A stretch of 64,000 nt of DNA from Proteromonas lacertae (GCA_002245135.1 NGBS01000001.1:1-64000); one strand, 5' to 3'. Positions 9,506 through 19,860 are shown, numbered from the stretch's first letter. Notes: a model not told the origin generated them from the sequence alone. A program made the numbers and translations.

Positions 9506-10147
9506 ATTTATATATTTTTTGATAAAAACGGTTTTTCTTAAATATCAGGAAAATCAAAACTGTTTCTTTTTTCTGTTTATAACAACAGTTTCTCGTCAGA
9601 ATTTCGATTTAGTAAAAAATATAGAATACTGTAGATAATTCTTTAAATATATATTTTTGACACTATTTAAATTCTTTTGAATGTTTTTAACTACACTATA
9701 TAAATCCATAAATAAATTGATAAATGAAAAAAAAAAACCAAAAAAAAGTAAGAACGCATTCTGTAGCTTGGCCACCACACTATTTAATCACTAAGTCCTA
9801 GTCAGGCTACACAGGACACGCTACTTACTTACATAGAAATACATTTCTTATTATATAAAGTAGCTACCCTGCCGGGGTAGAACAGGTAGCTACCTATCTA
9901 TTTATACACTTTATTTCTACTATCCTACTCTAAAAACTATTAAAAATATAAAAATAAATTTTAACCCATAAATTTATTCACACACTAAAATATATACACA
10001 ATTTTAAATTCACCACTTGCTCCAGTATAACCCGTACCAAAAACTAATTCACACTCAAATCGCTTATTCTTATCTGTAGAAGGCACCTAAGAATAGTCTG
10101 GTACGGTTTACCCACATACAGTGATATTCTTACGGTTATACATATAT
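9506..10147. other. Gene-free border with two inverted repeats
   Basis: No convincing gene lies here. Two short inverted repeats stand out. At 9860-9893, GTAGCTACCCTG pairs with CAGGTAGCTAC around a GC-rich loop (CCGGGGTAGAA). At about 10028-10124, CCCGTACC pairs with GGTACGG and a nested CTTATTCTTA pairs with TAAGAATAG. They lie between the virus-like element and the 885-bp repeat and could be remnants of element termini, but no partner copy was found in the window. Confidence 0.4.
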
Positions 10148-11032
10148 TATACAACATTTGATAAACAAGTACTGTAAGGATGATTGTTATATTAAATCTA
10201 AAATCAGGTAATAAATATATTAATATGATTACATGAGTATATAATTTATAATATAATAATAATATATAAGAATAATATATAAATAATATATATAGCACTT
10301 ACATTTTCAAAATTAAATTCAAATATCAAAGGAAACGGATATATTTTTAAATGACTGTATAATGACTTTAGAATAGAATTAACTTAAATTTATAATCAAC
10401 TAATAATGGTTTTTATCCAATATGAGTAAATGAAATATGCAGTAGTCTCATATTTAAGTAATTAGTAAATAGAAGCAGTTAACTAAAATAAGCTATATAA
10501 AATAAATAATTATAAAATATATGATAAACATTTCATTTATAAATTATAAAATATATGAACATTAGCTATTTAGGTAGATTTAATTGTATTTTAGTTTCTA
10601 TGTATATCAAATGGTAAATTGTTCATTATTAATTCTAATATTTATAGTAAAGTAATTTAAAAAACACTATATAATAAGAAAAATCAAGAAAAACATTTCA
10701 AAAGTTTGATAGAAAACTCGAGACAGAAATGACGTCAGAAGGGGTCAAATTCTTAAATCCTGAATAACTGATAATTTTCATTTTGAGTGTATATATATAA
10801 AATAATATTATATTCATAATCTACATGATCTTTGTAGTCTATCTAGATAGGTTTCATGTCATATTAAGACATTTTTTCGTTGCCTAAAAAAGTTGTTTAT
10901 ATGGGTCGAAACCTATATATTCTAAAATAACTAACTCCGAACATCATGAATATCATATTAGTTTTGATTGAATCATTCTGCAATATAGATTTCCACCATA
11001 CGGGGATTTCCGCCATACGGGGAACAACAATA
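10148..11032. repeat. 885-bp interspersed repeat, copy 1 (call it R1)
   Basis: Nearly identical to 26853-27739, with a handful of substitutions and small indels. Both copies start at TATACAACATTTG and end at GGGGAACAACAATA, with unrelated flanks. Near the right end is a short tandem duplication of a unit containing CCGCCATACGGGG (the first unit varies, CCACC, in this copy). Terminal inverted repeats, LTR-like TG...CA ends and Helitron ends were not found. No coding capacity is evident; the reading frame on the minus strand (10044-10298) is AT-rich and shared by the second copy only in its repeat part. High identity implies recent spread. Confidence 0.85.
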
Positions 11033-11606
11033 ATAAATCTCTATTTCTGGATATTAATAATTTGTCTTCAATAAGTCTCTTACTTTCTCAGTTTGAAGCA
11101 AAACCTTCTAAATTCTGGTGAGTCTAATATTGTGGTACTGCATTGAAGGTTATGAATTTAAATAGATCTTTGTTGACAGAATCTGAATTGACTTTGGCTT
11201 TTACCATATTTAATAATCTGAATATTTTATTTTAATCACGTTTTTCCAAAACATTTCGAAGTAGTTAATATGGTAAAATCCACAACTTCTTTCAATGCGA
11301 AAATGGGTTTGGCTTGGCCATCCCATTCTCTTTTTATTCTATACATATGGTAAAATTATCTAGCTGTTGTATTTTTTTTAATTTTTATTTCTCACTTTTT
11401 GAAATGTCTCTTTATCTATTAATTTTTATATCATAAATCTATTGCTACCTTATAGGTAATCAACAAAATTTCAATTTTAGACTGATCAAATAACTTTTTC
11501 ATAATTAAAAATCGAAAAAACAAAAATCGAAAGATTTCAATAAAAATAGTCGTTTTGTCTGAATTTTCATACCCTTTATTTAGATCTTTCTAGCTAATTA
11601 GAGCAA
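11033..11606. other. AT-rich spacer before transposase remnant
   Basis: No reading frame of note. The stretch probably includes the 5' part of the Tc1/mariner-type element whose transposase starts at 11607, because it lies directly upstream of that frame, but I could not find its terminal inverted repeat. Confidence 0.3.
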
Positions 11607-12520
11607 ATGAGATCCCCAAAACAACCATGTAAAGCCACTGTCAAAAAAACTCCTGTTGCAGAGTCTGAAAAAGAGAAAATTAGAGCTCTGGTATATCAAT
11701 CTTGTAGTATTGGAGAAATTGCCTTAAAAATGGCAAGAACCAAAAGTACTATTTGGTAGTACTTACAAATTATGGGGTTGAAGACGTCCAAAGCCAAATC
11801 AAGTATTTCACCACCTAAGGTTAGAAGAGGGAGAAAGCCAATTATTTTGAACTCTATCATTAGTGGGCAAGCTGTTAGAGATTATATCTTGAGAAGTCAA
11901 GTTAATGGCATTACAATTCAATTTGCCAAAACACTCAGAAATGTGTTGGTGAAGAACAGCTTAATCCCCTCAACAGTATCATTTAGTACAATTCGTCGTT
12001 ATTGTAAATCATTGAAGATCTTTTTTGGAAATATGGAGTATGTCCAGGCTTCACCCAAAAGAACGTTGAAGAAAGATTAATGACAGTATCTCAAAACATA
12101 TTCTTGGATTATAAGATGATTATGTTCTCAGATGAGTTGTTGCGCGCCAATTCAAACTATTTATACTACAGAGGTAGGTCATATAACAAAGTAAGTATAA
12201 ATGTAACATTTTTTCATTAAGTCAAGTACGAATATACATTTAGTTTGTTTTAAAAGTGTCTGGTAGACAAATGGCCAACAATGACAAACGGCGCACTACA
12301 TGAGTCGATGATTAGACTTAGAAATGTTAAAAGTGTTGGATGGAGTATCTCTGGAAACGCAGGTGTTATGGTCTGGAGTGCCTTATCAGAGTATGTATTC
12401 ACTGATCTGATGGTTATGCAGAAGTCATTTGAACCTAAAGATGGCGTAAGTAAGGGAATAAATTCAGTTAGATATTGTCGATTTTTCAAGAAAACTTTAC
12501 CTCCTGTAATTCAACAGCAT
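11607..12520 (+). mobile_element. Tc1/mariner-type transposase, broken, with an intron
   Basis: The frame starts MRSPKQPCKA and contains the first helix-turn-helix (SIGEIALKMARTKSTIW), a GRKP hook (RRGRKPIILNS), the first catalytic Asp (KMIMFSDEL) and the Tc1-type strand GVMVWSALSEYVF. It is decayed: an in-frame TAG follows STIW near 11757, and a frameshift lies near 12045. A 66-nt GT-AG intron (12191-12256) links RSYNK to CLVDKWPT in frame, at the place where Tc1 proteins read ...YNP-C. The 3' part, with the remaining catalytic acids, is missing because a MITE begins at 12521. Pieces of a sister copy are found at 18505-19139 and 25063-25454. Confidence 0.8.
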
Positions 12521-13104
12521 CTGTCGCGCGCGATAAAGAAATTTGCGCGGTAAAGGAAGTAATAAGTTTCCATTAAAGTGAATATGCTAATACTTATTTG
12601 GAAGGCCGAGTGAATATAAATACAACATCATTTTGTCTAATTTACTAAATATGTTGAAATAATACTCAAATTTTCTATGATATTTATATCATCTATAATT
12701 AATCTTTATAATTATTTTATTATTTAAATTGCTAGAGTATTTTAGCATTTATGTATAATTAACATATTAATGCATATATGGTGCTCTTTAAAAAAATATT
12801 GAAGAAAAAAGAAAATAAGATCAAGCCTTCCTCAAGCCAATATTTTATTTTTTATTTTATATCATCGTAACACCAATTTTGTTTTATCTTATCATCAAAG
12901 AATTAATAATTCCATTCTCTATCAGTGATATATGCAATAAAAATAATGTTAATAATTAAAGATAACTATTGTTCATGAATGTTTTGAGACAAAATGTTTA
13001 TATATTCATACATAACATGATGACATTAACAATAGTATTATATTATATCTAAATATAAACAATTACTTCCTTTACCGAGCAAATTTCTTTATCGCACTCG
13101 GCGG
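12521..13104. mobile_element. MITE with CTGTCGCGCG ends, copy 1
   Basis: The left end reads CTGTCGCGCGCGATAAAG and continues AAATTTGCGCGGTAAAGGAAGTAAT. The right end carries the same sequence inverted but with several changes (CTTTATCGCACTCGGCGG). The interior is AT-rich and non-coding and resembles the second copy at 31584-32211 over its whole length. It carries a paired direct motif TCAAGCC at 12821 and 12832. It cuts the Tc1-type transposase at 12520. The divergent right terminus suggests this copy is older than copy 2. Confidence 0.85.
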
Positions 13105-13184
13105 GTTTTGTAACAAATTATGACATTTTTCTAAGTGATTTTAGGTAATTATTTCTTTTAAAAAATTCTATTTGCTGTTACTAT

Positions 13185-14027
13185 ATGCTTAAAGGGGAGT
13201 TGTATAGAAACAATATGAAATTTTATTTATTTGTTATTGTTATGTTTATTTTTAGTTTTATAGTTTATAAAGAGTATTATTATGAAAGTTATTGTCATAA
13301 TAATGTTAAAGAAAATTATAATGCACTGTATAATAAATACTACCTAAATATTGCTTTTGAAGGTTATAGCAAAACTCCCAATATAGAGAAAATATTATAC
13401 AATTTATCACATTTATATGAGGATGAATCAATTGATATATTTTTTATTATTGATGCAGTTAGATTATATGCAAAATCAATCAGAATGTTAAATTTAACAG
13501 AAAATTTAAGATATAATGATGGAGATATAGGAACCAATTTTTATCAAATGAAACATTATCAAAAGCTAATTCATGCACATGACAATATAAAAAGAATTAA
13601 AAATATTTGTGAAATAGGATTTCAGCTAGGTGTAGGCGCTCTAACATTAATAACATCTATCAATCATGATGTCACATACTATGGATTTGATTATGGTAAA
13701 TCATATTCCAAAAATGTTTATAACATTATTTCAAAATATTTTAAAATGAAAATGGTGTGGGGAAGGAGTGAACAGTCAATTCCTAATTTTACTAAATCAA
13801 ATCAAGTTTTTGATAAATGTGATGTTATTCATATAGATGGATGCCACTCCCAAAAAGCTATATATAATGATATATTAAATATGAAAAATATTTCTCATTT
13901 CAAATCGCTTATATTATTGGACGATGTTAATATAAGAAGTGAATCTATTGTTAAAGCTAAAAATAATGGATTAATTACTAATATAAAGTGTTATTTTAAA
14001 CCATATTGTGTTGCATCATATATTTAA
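13185..14027 (+). CDS. Membrane-anchored SAM-dependent methyltransferase (type II)
   Basis: A 280-residue protein; translation may start at 13185 or at the second Met (13215), which directly precedes the anchor KFYLFVIVMFIFSFIVY. The lumenal body has a Rossmann methyltransferase pattern: motif I NICEIGFQLGVGALT (about residue 140), an acidic strand end YYGFDYG (about 166), and CDVIHIDGCHSQKAIYND (about 213) followed by LILLDDV (about 242). This is the class I layout of Methyltransf_24-like enzymes. It probably methylates a sugar or related acceptor in the Golgi. It is the first of a group of glycan enzymes; a truncated duplicate lies at 18125-18262 and 19861-19886. Confidence 0.7.
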   Translation: MLKGELYRNNMKFYLFVIVMFIFSFIVYKEYYYESYCHNNVKENYNALYNKYYLNIAFEGYSKTPNIEKILYNLSHLYEDESIDIFFIIDAVRLYAKSIRMLNLTENLRYNDGDIGTNFYQMKHYQKLIHAHDNIKRIKNICEIGFQLGVGALTLITSINHDVTYYGFDYGKSYSKNVYNIISKYFKMKMVWGRSEQSIPNFTKSNQVFDKCDVIHIDGCHSQKAIYNDILNMKNISHFKSLILLDDVNIRSESIVKAKNNGLITNIKCYFKPYCVASYI

Positions 14028-14104
14028 TAGAGTAGATACCTCACCTCTTCTTTTATAATAGATTATGCAGAAATCATGATGCAATTGAAATCATATTAAA
14101 CTAA

Positions 14105-15111
14105 CTAATTAATATTTACTGATAAAAAATTATGGTTACTAGTTCTTTTCTTATCTAGATATACTTTTAATAAAGGAATAGATTTTTTCAACTCTATATT
14201 TAACTTACTTTTATACTTACCATCAATTGCATATCTTTCATTAGTAATGCCAGCATGATTCTGCATTAACACATTTCTGTTTAGAAAACAACTACCAAAA
14301 GGCTTATAAGTATCACAAATCCAATTATCTATTCCCCAATTTGACATTGACTAATGACATATGCAGATAATATATTATATTATACTGGAGGATAAAAATT
14401 AAATCCAAATATTTCTAAATGAAGTTTTGATACAAAATTAAATTGAAGTAAATTCAAATTGTTTATACCTACAAAACCAGTACTGCCGAAATCAGGTAAG
14501 ATTGGATTATTATGAAGTGAATTAACCATTATTGAAGTCCAATTTGATGTTTTTAATATTGCATCATCATTTAGAGTAATAAAATAATCAGCATCATCTT
14601 CATATGCTCTTTTAGCAATGATATTATACATATCTACTAATCTGCTGCAGTTATGTACTACATAATTCATCTATTGAATGTAAAATGAAATAGAAATAAA
14701 ATATAATGTTTATACAATAAAGTTTGAATGTTTAATTCTTCTTTTTAGTAAGGATAAAAATGTTGATTTGGTTAAATACACGTCATCATATGCATATCCA
14801 AGATAGATTCTATATTCATACATCATAGGTTCGATTGTAGATAAGAAAGAAGGATAGAAATAATTCATTAATAGTAATTGAGATGGATCTGGATTATTTT
14901 CATCGATTTTATTTCCTTTTGAAGTAACAGGTAATACAATAGCAACAATTGGACATGATGAGAATGCAGTTTTGTTATAATTCATACAAACCCTAAATTT
15001 TGGTTTATGTCTTTTGTATTTACTTTTCCTTAATATAAGACATAGCATATATCCAACAGCCAGTATTAAAACATTTTTTACTGTTTTAACAACAACATTG
15101 ATAAATAACAT
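14105..15111 (-). CDS. Type II GT-A-like glycosyltransferase, three exons
   Basis: Exon 1 (15111 to about 14735) starts with the anchor MLFINVVVKTVKNVLILAVG and has VAIVLPVTSKGNK, the first strand of a nucleotide-sugar fold. A roughly 50-nt intron joins FI to MNYVVHNC in phase 0. Exon 2 holds YNIIAKRAYEDDADYFITLNDDAIL, a DD(A) metal/nucleotide-sugar motif. A 35-nt intron at about 14348-14382 leads to exon 3 (NWGIDNWICDTYKPFG). About 305 residues in total. The fold is inferred from the first strand plus the acidic motif; the CAZy family is not known to me. It is divergent to the GT92 gene. Confidence 0.65.
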
Positions 15112-15189
15112 TATTTGATTATTTAATTATTCAATAATGTATTTTATAATTAAAAATTCAACTTCAATAACAATATAAAATCAATTTTG

Positions 15190-15410
15190 TAAATTATATA
15201 ATAAGATACAAAACGAAGATCCAATCTAAACCGTTAATTGAATTAACATCAATAGTATAAGAAGGTAGATAATCTTCTATATCTAATAGCTTCATCTCCT
15301 TTTATTCATCATTTGTTCTTTCATTTATCGTTAAGTTCAGTCTTTCATCCAAACAAGTAATAATATATATTCAATATGTTAAATCATTCATAATTCAAAT
15401 ACACAATTTA
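15190..15410 (-). pseudogene. Fragment of a duplicated fucosyltransferase-like gene
   Basis: The reverse strand reads NERTNDE followed by KEMKLLDIEDYLPSY, matching KRTNDE and KEMKLLNIEDYLPSY of the intact gene at 16740-18095. The intervening residues, including the VRHGDK motif, are deleted and the copy is truncated at both ends. It lies in the divergent promoter region of the GT-A and GT92 genes. It shows that members of this gene group have been duplicated locally and lost. Confidence 0.75.
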
Positions 15411-15442
15411 AAAGCTGTGTATTTAAGTGAAAAGTAACAGTA

Positions 15443-16579
15443 ATGATTAAAAAAATGCTTAAGAGAAAAAAGGTGAAAATATACTCTAATATATTAATCT
15501 ACTTATTCGTTCTAATATTATTGAATTATTTATTACATACATATAAAAATATGCACAATAAATATTTATATAAAGATGTATTAAATCCAATAGAAATACT
15601 TAATGGTTTTTACATATTCTCATCTATTTTGGATAAAAACTATATTAGAATTCTAGTTTATCAAAACAACAATTTATCAATAAAATATTATAAAAATATT
15701 AATTGCATATATAGAGGAGTTGTAGAGTATAAAATTAAAGCTTTAATTAAACATTTCAACAATGTTCATGAAAAGTATTATAATTTATTTTGTGGATTAT
15801 CAAATAGTAGTAAAATTAATGAAGAATATAAATTATATTTATCTGACAAAAAGATTTCTATATACAATAATATTGAAAGAAATAATTATAAACTACTATT
15901 TTGTCTGACAACTTTATTTAGTTACAACAATACAATAAGATTTATAGAATTTGTTGAATATTATAGATCTTTTGGAGTTGATAAATTTGTTGTGTATAAC
16001 ACAAATTGCTCAGATAGTATATTACAAATATTAAAATATTATTCCATTTTAGGAATTATGGATGTTATATATGACAATTTTACCCATAATTTATTTGAGG
16101 TGAAGAGATTTCATTTATGGAAACATAATGATTGCTTTCATAGATATAAACATTCTGCAAATAGAATTATATTTACAGATCATGATGAAATTATATTTTC
16201 ATCTAAATATAAGAACAGCTCTAATTTATTTTCAAATCTAAATAAATTTGCAGCATCATTTTGGTTTTATCCAAAACTTACAATAACCAATGGAAAGGGA
16301 TTTTTCAACCAGGGGAATTATTCCATATGCCCAAAAAAGTATTGGAAATATATTATTAATATACCTAAATGTATAATTCATGTAAGTATACATCATGTGA
16401 TTATAAAAAGATCATGTTTTATTGAAAAAGTTTCTATTAATCTAGCATATGTTATCCATGCAAGAAATGACAAATCATATCATGCAAAAGCATGTAAAAC
16501 ATGGAATTATGAAAATACCTACAATACTGATAGAGCTATATTGGATAATCAAGTTAAGATAGTGTCTAATTTAGCATAG
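15443..16579 (+). CDS. GT92 (DUF23) family glycosyltransferase
   Basis: A 378-residue type II membrane protein: a basic N terminus (MIKKMLKRKKVK), then the anchor IYLFVLILLNYLL at about residues 19-31. The catalytic part shows the GT92 sequence of motifs: FIEFVEYYRSFGVDKFVVYN (about 172-191), Lys/His/Cys-rich HNDCFHRYKH (about 228) and the DxD-equivalent IIFTDHDEIIF (about 242-252). GT92 enzymes transfer galactose to fucose or other sugars on N-glycans or polysaccharides. Single exon. It belongs to the local group of glycan enzymes and faces the GT-A gene. Confidence 0.8.
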   Translation: MIKKMLKRKKVKIYSNILIYLFVLILLNYLLHTYKNMHNKYLYKDVLNPIEILNGFYIFSSILDKNYIRILVYQNNNLSIKYYKNINCIYRGVVEYKIKALIKHFNNVHEKYYNLFCGLSNSSKINEEYKLYLSDKKISIYNNIERNNYKLLFCLTTLFSYNNTIRFIEFVEYYRSFGVDKFVVYNTNCSDSILQILKYYSILGIMDVIYDNFTHNLFEVKRFHLWKHNDCFHRYKHSANRIIFTDHDEIIFSSKYKNSSNLFSNLNKFAASFWFYPKLTITNGKGFFNQGNYSICPKKYWKYIINIPKCIIHVSIHHVIIKRSCFIEKVSINLAYVIHARNDKSYHAKACKTWNYENTYNTDRAILDNQVKIVSNLA

Positions 16580-16739
16580 TTAATGAGATTACTTGTGTAA
16601 TTTAGTATAGTTAATAATACTCAACTATTAAATGAAGTTGTCCATACAATTGAAGTTGAGTATTATGCACTATAATAGAGTATTATTTCTTTATGTAATT
16701 GCATTACATGGTGTAAAAACTAAGGATTATTAAAATAAA

Positions 16740-18095
16740 ATGCTTCGCAAATACCTGATTATATATTCACATGTAATTGTTTTGATAATATTAGCAAATT
16801 ATTACTATATTATTATAAATGAACCTAAACAATATAATAGTATTATAAACAGATGCATATCATATAATATATCAATTAGAAAGAAATTTGAATATGTATA
16901 CTGCAAATCTGGTAAAAAATTATGGGAAATTTTGCTAAAAATGAATATTAAAGATATATGTTCATTTTTCTTCGATTTAAACATGTTTATCATAAATAAT
17001 ACATACTATTATCACAGATTATATGATAATCCTATAAAAATATCAAATAGTGGTATATTTCCAGATATTTCATATTACAGATTAATACCAGAAAATAAAA
17101 GAAATAATTTAAATGTATTAATATACACTTATGATATACAAAAGTACATTTATATGCATCAACATCCTCAAGAATGTAAAAATAAAAAATACATTATTAT
17201 AAGAGGTTATGAATCTGGACATGGATCAGAAATACATGTCATAACATCTTATTTAGCATTAGCTATATCATTAGATAGAATAGCTATTCTAGATCCATAT
17301 TATAAATCTATGAAATCTCATGGAAAATTTTGTATAAAAAATAAAAATTGGCTATGTTTTTTAGAACAACTCACAAATTGTTCATTACCTAAGGAAGTCT
17401 TTCATAATTCAATTAAATTTATAGATATGAATCAAACTGATAGGTTTATCGGTGTTGGAGGAACTTTAATGTTTAGGAATATTGTCCCAAAACAGATAGT
17501 TAATATATTAAAGAGTATAAATATTTCTCATAATAAAATAATTCATTACTGGAGAATTCAAGCATCTACTTATATATTTAGATTAAATAAAAGAACAAAT
17601 GATGAAGTTAATAAGATTATATTAGATTCTTTAAATAAAAGATTAAATTATGGTTGTTTCAATATCTGGGTTAGACATGGTGATAAATATAAGGAGATGA
17701 AATTATTAAATATTGAAGATTATTTACCTTCATATGAATTATACAGTCTAATTATAAAGAAAAGAATACCTATATATCTATCAACTGATGATCCAAATGT
17801 GACATTATTTTTTGATCATTATAAGAACAACCTTGTATATTATCTTAATTTCACTAGAAGGAATGATAATTTTTCATCAAATATGAAAAGAGGTGCAGAA
17901 ATGACTTTAAATTTCATAGCAGATATAAAAGCTGCTCTCCATTGTGATGTGTTTAGTGGAACAAGGAATAGCAATGTTGTAAGATTAATTGATGAACTGA
18001 GAACTACAGTTGGTTTATCAGCTAATTCTTTTTTCTTTGAAAATGGGGAAATTAAATTTACTAATACATCTTATGAGAATATTGAGTATTGGTAA
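16740..18095 (+). CDS. FUT8/GT23-like fucosyltransferase
   Basis: A 451-residue type II membrane protein with the anchor YSHVIVLIILANYYYIII near residues 9-24. Three segments mark the GT-B fucosyltransferase fold: RGYESGHGSEIHV (about 153-165), the basic nucleotide-sugar motif VRHGDKYKEM (about 311), comparable to HVRRTDK of FUT8, and the C-terminal NFIADIKAALHCDVFSGTRNSN (about 391-412), which resembles the donor-binding loop. The acceptor could be a core N-glycan, but the divergence is large. Intron-free. A decayed duplicate fragment lies at 15190-15410. Confidence 0.75.
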   Translation: MLRKYLIIYSHVIVLIILANYYYIIINEPKQYNSIINRCISYNISIRKKFEYVYCKSGKKLWEILLKMNIKDICSFFFDLNMFIINNTYYYHRLYDNPIKISNSGIFPDISYYRLIPENKRNNLNVLIYTYDIQKYIYMHQHPQECKNKKYIIIRGYESGHGSEIHVITSYLALAISLDRIAILDPYYKSMKSHGKFCIKNKNWLCFLEQLTNCSLPKEVFHNSIKFIDMNQTDRFIGVGGTLMFRNIVPKQIVNILKSINISHNKIIHYWRIQASTYIFRLNKRTNDEVNKIILDSLNKRLNYGCFNIWVRHGDKYKEMKLLNIEDYLPSYELYSLIIKKRIPIYLSTDDPNVTLFFDHYKNNLVYYLNFTRRNDNFSSNMKRGAEMTLNFIADIKAALHCDVFSGTRNSNVVRLIDELRTTVGLSANSFFFENGEIKFTNTSYENIEYW

Positions 18096-18124
18096 AAGAG
18101 AACTAATACTCTTTTTCTATTATA

Positions 18125-18262
18125 TATATGATGCAACACAATATGGTTTTAAATACACTTTATATTAGTAATTAATCCAATATTTGTAGCTTTAACAATA
18201 GATTCACTTATTATATTAACATTGTCCAATAATATAAGCGATTTGAAATTAGAAATATTTTT
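18125..18262 (-). pseudogene. 3' fragment of a duplicated methyltransferase gene
   Basis: On the reverse strand this reads KNISNFKSLILLDNVN and SESIVKATNIGLITNIKC, matching KNISHFKSLILLDDVN and onward of the gene at 13185-14027. The adjoining piece of the same copy, corresponding to CDVIHID, lies at 19861-19886. The two are separated by the hAT-type insertion at 18271-19860. Relative to the intact paralogue, about 45 bases between HID and KNIS are also missing. The fragment directly follows the stop of the GT31 gene. Confidence 0.8.
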
Positions 18263-18270
18263 CCTAATCT

Positions 18271-19860
18271 CTGAGTTCGGCGGGGACAGGGACAAAAAGG
18301 ACATGTCCGGGACATGTCCGGGACAAGAGTATGATAAAGGACAGTAATTTGTCCCTTTTGTAAACATTTGATATTACCTTTTTGTAATATTAATAAATTA
18401 TGTGATTTTTTTGTTTATTAAAACATTTATAAGTAAGAATAAAGATAATTAATAATAACATTGATAATCTGGACTACCTTCTTTACTTTGCTCGTCATCT
18501 TCTTTGTTGTGCACCATTTGTCATAGTTGGCCATTTGTCTACCAGACACTTTGAAAACAAACTAAATGTATATTCTTACTTGTCTTGATGAAAAATTGTT
18601 ACTTTTATACTTACTTTGTTATATGACCTACCTCTGCAGTATACTTTTTTGTTAATATAAATAGTTTGAATATTTGAGCCGCTTGTTTTCTAGAAATTTT
18701 TGAATCAAACTAAATGCATATTTAGCTAAAATAGACTAAAATACATTAGCTGAAATGATTAGAATATAATAATTATTAAATTTTTCTATATAAAAATAGA
18801 AATGTAAAAGTAGGCTTGAGTGAGGCTTGATTCAATATTTTCTTTTTTCATTTTAAATGTCTTATGATCAACATTAAGTAGTTCTAATCATTTCAGCTAA
18901 TGTATTTTAGTCTATTTTAGCTAAATATGCATTTAGTTTGATTCAAAAATTTCTAGAAAACAAATGGCCAATATTCATACTATTTATATTAACAAAAAAG
19001 TATACTGCAGAGGTAGGTCATATAACAAAGTAAGTATAAAAGTAACAATTTTTCATCAAGACAAGTAAGAAAATACATTTAGTTTGTTTTCAAAGTGTCT
19101 GGTAGACAAACGGCCAACTATGACAAACAGCGCACAACATTCTTTACTTATTACTTCCACATTAGTAATTTCTCTATTTTCATCTTCATCACTTCCTACA
19201 TTTTGCTCTTATTCTCTCTTATTTCTCTCAACTAATTCATACTTTAATCTCATAATGTTATTAATAGTATCTAAGTTTAATCTATTTCTCCTGTATGAAT
19301 GTATTACTCTTTCGATGGAGAAAATTCTCTCAATAAAAGAGCTTGAGCATTAAACATGGTATTGTTGATATAATGTCATAGATTTTCTTTAAATTTCTAA
19401 AGTATATCTCATATGTTGTAAAGCATATATCGGTTGAAATACTTTCGCGAAAAATGGAAGAAGGTGAATAATATATGATATTAAAAATGAAAGAACTCGA
19501 GTTAATCAAATATTGTATTATGTGAAGTTCTGTTATGTGGTGAGTGTTTGTAAATGGGGATATTCTTCATAGATATAGCATATATGGCTTAAATGGATTT
19601 TTGAAAGATATTATTTAGGATATAAAAAAATTACTTGAGTATAGTATGTAATACTTAATATTAAGCTTATTTAATGCTATTGCAGAATATTTTAATTAAA
19701 AAAACAGAAACTTAAACTCAAAAATATAGGACAAAAAAGGACGTGTTAAACTACACGTACCGGGACAAAGAGGACATGTGTAATCAACGAGAAGTTTTCG
19801 TGTATGAAAAGGACAAGGGACGGGACAAAACACAAAAGGACGTCCCGTTGCCGAACTCAG
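18271..19860. mobile_element. hAT-type element, non-autonomous, with 8-bp target duplication
   Basis: The element is flanked by the perfect 8-bp direct repeat CCTAATCT (18263-18270 and 19861-19868). Its ends are inverted: CTGAGTTCGGC...GGGACA on the left, and the reverse complement of the right end reads CTGAGTTCGGCAACGGGAC. Subterminal DNA is rich in GGACA/TGTCC repeats on both sides. On the minus strand at about 19150-19350 a decayed C-terminal dimerisation domain is readable (SIERIFS, RRNRL, NNIMRLKYEL), typical of hAT transposases. The rest of the transposase is absent, and a foldback repeat occupies 18505-19139. Confidence 0.88.
18505..19139. repeat. Foldback repeat built from transposase exon-intron-exon pieces
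   Basis: A 635-bp near-palindrome. Its outer arms are inverted copies of a Tc1-type transposase segment: the coding end RGRSYNK, the whole 66-nt-class intron, and CLVDK(W/R)PTMTN. The inner arms are an inverted repeat beginning TTCTAGAAATTTTTGAATC, and the central loop includes the paired motif GGCTTGA at 18812 and 18823. The transposase piece matches 12150-12290. It sits inside the hAT-type element and may be a separate insertion (possible TTCTT flanks). A one-armed copy is at 25063-25454. Confidence 0.85.

Noticed and set aside
10148-11032. R1 as a solo LTR
   Set aside because: Ends do not read TG...CA, no fixed target duplication is visible, and the doubled 3' unit is not an LTR feature.
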